Shown here: one piece after another, positions 34,609 to 36,401 of the stretch | How positions within the stretch are numbered: the stretch's first letter is position 1 | How the letters are laid out: every line of letters starts with the position of its first letter | From: Salinivirgaceae bacterium | Lineage (GTDB): Bacteria; Bacteroidota; Bacteroidia; Bacteroidales; SZUA-534 | Assembly (NCBI GenBank): GCA_030620515.1 | Contig: JAUXEM010000012.1 | Coordinates: 1 to 36,401 of the forward strand | DNA length: 36,401 nt | Reading direction: 5' to 3' | The notes under the pieces: generated by a model | Database searches by the model: none | The model's input: the letters and a program-made list of their open reading frames with translations, nothing else | What the model was told of the DNA's origin: nothing | Translations under genes and position numbers: made by a program

Positions 34609-35769
34609 ATGAGCGAATATTTATCTCTTTCAGAAACAGCAGAAATAGTTGGCAAGAGCAAACAAACTCTTCGAAGATGGGACAATGAGGGCATACTAAA
34701 TGCTGTTAGAGAACCTGGTTCTGAATATCGTGTTTACAGAAGAAAAGATGTCCAAACGTTTCTTGGAGAATTCTACAAGGATAATATTGAAGAAACTTCC
34801 AATTTTATAGAACCAGAACATTCTTATTCGGTTCTATAATTATTTGCAGGAGCTGGTGGTTTAGCTGTTGGTCTTGAAAAATCTGGACTAAAGTGTGTAG
34901 CTTTAAATGAAATTGATAAATGGGCATGCAATACTTTACGCAAAAACCGTCCAAATTGGAATGTATTAGAAGGTGACATAAAAGATTATAATTTTTCTGA
35001 AAATAAAAAACAAGTCGATGTTATCACAGGTGGTTTTCCTTGTCAAGCATTTAGTTATGCTGGGAAAAAATTAGGTTTAAAAGATGCTAGAGGAACCTTG
35101 TTTTATGAATTTGCAAGGGTTGTTCAGGAAGTTTCCCCTGCAATCTGTATTGGTGAAAATGTTAGAGGATTGCTTAGTCATGAAAAAGGAAAAACCTTAC
35201 AGGGAATGATTTCTATTCTTGATGAAATAGGTTACAATGTTGTTCCTGTACAGGTACTAAAAGCAATAAATTATAAAGTTCCGCAAAAAAGAGAACGCTT
35301 GATTCTTGTTGGCATCAGAAAGGATATTGATGTTAAATACGAATACCCAAAACCATCTAAGAAGATATAAAACCTATCCGATGCCCTTAAAAAAGGTGTG
35401 TTATTTAATAAAAATGTTCCAAAATCTGGCGGAGCTAAATATCCAGAATCAAAAAAGAAAGTTCTTGATTTAGTACCACCTAAAGGCTATTGGCGTGATT
35501 TACCTCTAGAAACTCAAAAAGAATATATGGGTGGCAGTTTCTATCTTGGTGGCGGTAAAACAGGAATGGCTCGTAGAATTGGTTGGGATGAACCTAGCTT
35601 AACATTAACTTGTAGTCTTGCTCAAAAACAAACTGAAAGATGCCATCCTGATGAAACGCGTCCATTTACTGTTCGTGAATACGCTAGAGTACAAACATTT
35701 CCTGATGAATGGACTTTTGATGGTTCTATTGCTCAGCAATACAAACAAATTGGGAATGCCGTACCTTAA
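34609..35769 (+). pseudogene. HTH-C5-cytosine DNA methyltransferase interrupted by three in-frame TAA codons
   Basis: One frame of 387 codons from ATG 34609. Residues 1-76 are a MerR/excisionase-like HTH (YLSLSETAEIVGKSKQTLRRWDNEG...RVYRRKDVQTFL). TAA at 34837-34839 falls where an LFAGAGG methyltransferase normally has an ordinary residue (SVL-stop-LFAGAGGLAVGLE). The methyltransferase then shows motif I, motif IV with the catalytic Cys (GGFPCQAFSYAGK), ENVRGLL (VI) and QKRERLILVGIR (VIII). A second TAA (35368-35370) sits between PSKKI and NLSDALKKG. Motif X (QQYKQIGNAVP) ends at a third TAA (35767-35769). No frameshift is visible. Substitutions such as GAA or CAA to TAA explain the first two. 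HTH-methyltransferase fusions of type II systems are known. An active enzyme is not expected unless stops are read through. Confidence 0.85.
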
Positions 35770-35791
35770 ATTCAATTAGTAAATGCAAATT

Positions 35792-36401
35792 TTAAGAAAA
35801 AGGGGCGAGGTTAATTATTATATTGAAAAAGTTATTCTGAAATTTTTTGGCTCTAAAAAAGCCATAAAAAATTTTGGAAATAACTTTTCCTCCAAATAAA
35901 AATAAGTTTTTTACTCTAAAAAGTGTTCTATCTGACTCTTCTATCGAATTCTTAATTTCAGATATCGCAGAGTTTCCTTCTTTACTTTCTAATTTATTAA
36001 CATCTGCTAAAAAATCAGAAATAGCAAGTGGCAGAGCTTTATATAATGCAAAGAATGCATCCTCTTGTCCTGTCAATAAAGAATAAAACTTATCGCCTGA
36101 AATTTTGATGACCCTACTATGACTATATTCTTTCCCATTAATATCACCTGACCAACTGTCACAAAAGCTATTCTTTGCTAAAATTTGTACCCAATAACAT
36201 TTTGCTTTCTTATAAGTATCAGCATAGCGTGCAAGTTTTTGGAATAAACTCTCTGCTGCACTCAGCAATTCCGAAAAATAATAACACAAATAGTATCCTC
36301 TGATATATAGTTGATTACGAGTATTTGAAAAATGTAATTTTCTTGCTATTTTGCCAGTAATTCCTCGTAATATTTAACGCTACTATTAAGTGCTCGTAAT
36401 C
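35792..36401 (-). pseudogene. Type II restriction endonuclease-like gene, frameshifted, 5' end beyond right edge
   Basis: Convergent with the methyltransferase. An open frame from 36373 down to 35792 encodes NSFCDSWSGDINGKEYSHSR and then VIKISGDKFYSLLTGQEDAF and ALYKALPLAISDFL, which from memory resemble the Eco47II/Sau96I (GGNCC-type) endonuclease family; this is not verified. The frame contains no ATG at all, only a TTG at 36289. Upstream, another frame from the window edge reads LRALNSSVKYYEELLAK before TAG at 36346-36348 or nearby. A single base lost from the AAAA run there would join it to IARKLHFSNTRNQLYIRGYY. So the gene is probably frameshifted. The tail past about 35885 crosses a hairpin and may be read-through. 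Confidence 0.5.
35831..35884. terminator. Long imperfect hairpin, possible bidirectional terminator of the R-M pair
   Basis: An imperfect palindrome of 54 nt: GTTATT (35831-35836) with AATAAC (35879-35884), AAATTTTTT and GGCT with AGCC and AAAAAATTT, a 2-nt bulge and a short A-rich loop. It lies between the C-terminal ends of two convergent genes, the usual place for a shared terminator. It is inside the last 31 codons or so of the minus-strand frame, which argues that the original endonuclease ended before it. Confidence 0.5.

Noticed and set aside
34398-34694. Minus-strand frame of 98 codons over the HTH gene start
   Set aside because: It overlaps the lipoprotein end and the HTH coding sequence and shows no domain or signal.
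34609-35769. Alternative genetic code in which TAA is a sense codon
   Set aside because: Many intact genes in the window end in TAA at family-typical lengths (for example glmS, the PBP gene, manC), so TAA is a normal stop here.
1-36401. CRISPR array, tRNA or rRNA genes
   Set aside because: No regularly spaced direct repeats and no cloverleaf or rRNA-like conserved stretches were noticed on reading; a covariance-model scan was not possible.

Overview
The window is AT-rich chromosomal DNA from a member of the Bacteroidota, most likely an anaerobic or facultative Bacteroidales/Marinilabiliales-type organism. Supports are a complete type IX secretion core (gldK-L-M-N with a PorP/SprF homologue), DUF4270 and HU-CCDC81/SPOR proteins that are typical of the phylum, several promoters of the Bacteroidota type (TTTG, about 19-20 nt, TAnnTTTG), no reliance on Shine-Dalgarno sites, and a large oxygen-sensitive-type acyl-CoA dehydratase activase system. 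The genus cannot be fixed from the sequence alone.

Layout. 1-2055 (-): 5' part of a large secreted surface protein with tandem Ig/PKD-like repeats, running off the left edge. 2374-3863 (-): mlaE-mlaF lipid-transport permease and ATPase. 4003-5094 (+): GDP-mannose pyrophosphorylase. 5300-14865 (-): a co-directional block reading topA, a degenerate arginase-fold protein, a PorP/SprF-like outer-membrane protein, gldK, gldL, gldM, gldN, closed by a strong terminator at 5247-5278. 15098-17422 (+): class A penicillin-binding protein. 17706-21275 (-): panC, panD, a heptose-1-P adenylyltransferase-like gene, a small lipoprotein and radA. 21616-25660 (+): a stand-alone N-terminal domain of a GT5 starch synthase, a DUF4270 lipoprotein and glmS, closed by a terminator. 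25711-27521 (-): rfbB and a CpsB/YwqE-type PHP phosphatase (surface polysaccharide). 27821-28792 (+): HU-CCDC81/SPOR membrane protein, followed by an N-terminally truncated HAD hydrolase and a 166-bp element with perfect 13-nt inverted ends. 29499-33769 (+): a two-gene acyl-CoA dehydratase activase/dehydratase-related system overlapping by 4 nt, ending inside a cluster of REP-like palindromes. 33925-34401 (+): a lipoprotein. 34609-36401: remains of a type II restriction-modification system.

Cell-envelope work dominates: lipid trafficking (Mla), peptidoglycan synthesis (PBP, GlmS for UDP-GlcNAc precursors, SPOR), surface sugars (GDP-mannose, dTDP-sugar, heptose), and protein secretion (T9SS) with a likely T9SS-type cargo at the left edge.

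The most notable signals are: (1) a MerR-like HTH fused to a C5-cytosine methyltransferase whose reading frame is preserved over about 387 codons but interrupted by three in-frame TAA codons, facing a restriction-endonuclease-like gene that itself looks frameshifted; (2) an arginase-fold protein in the topA-to-T9SS block that has lost several metal-binding residues; (3) short palindromic and inverted-repeat elements that form the ends of two genes.
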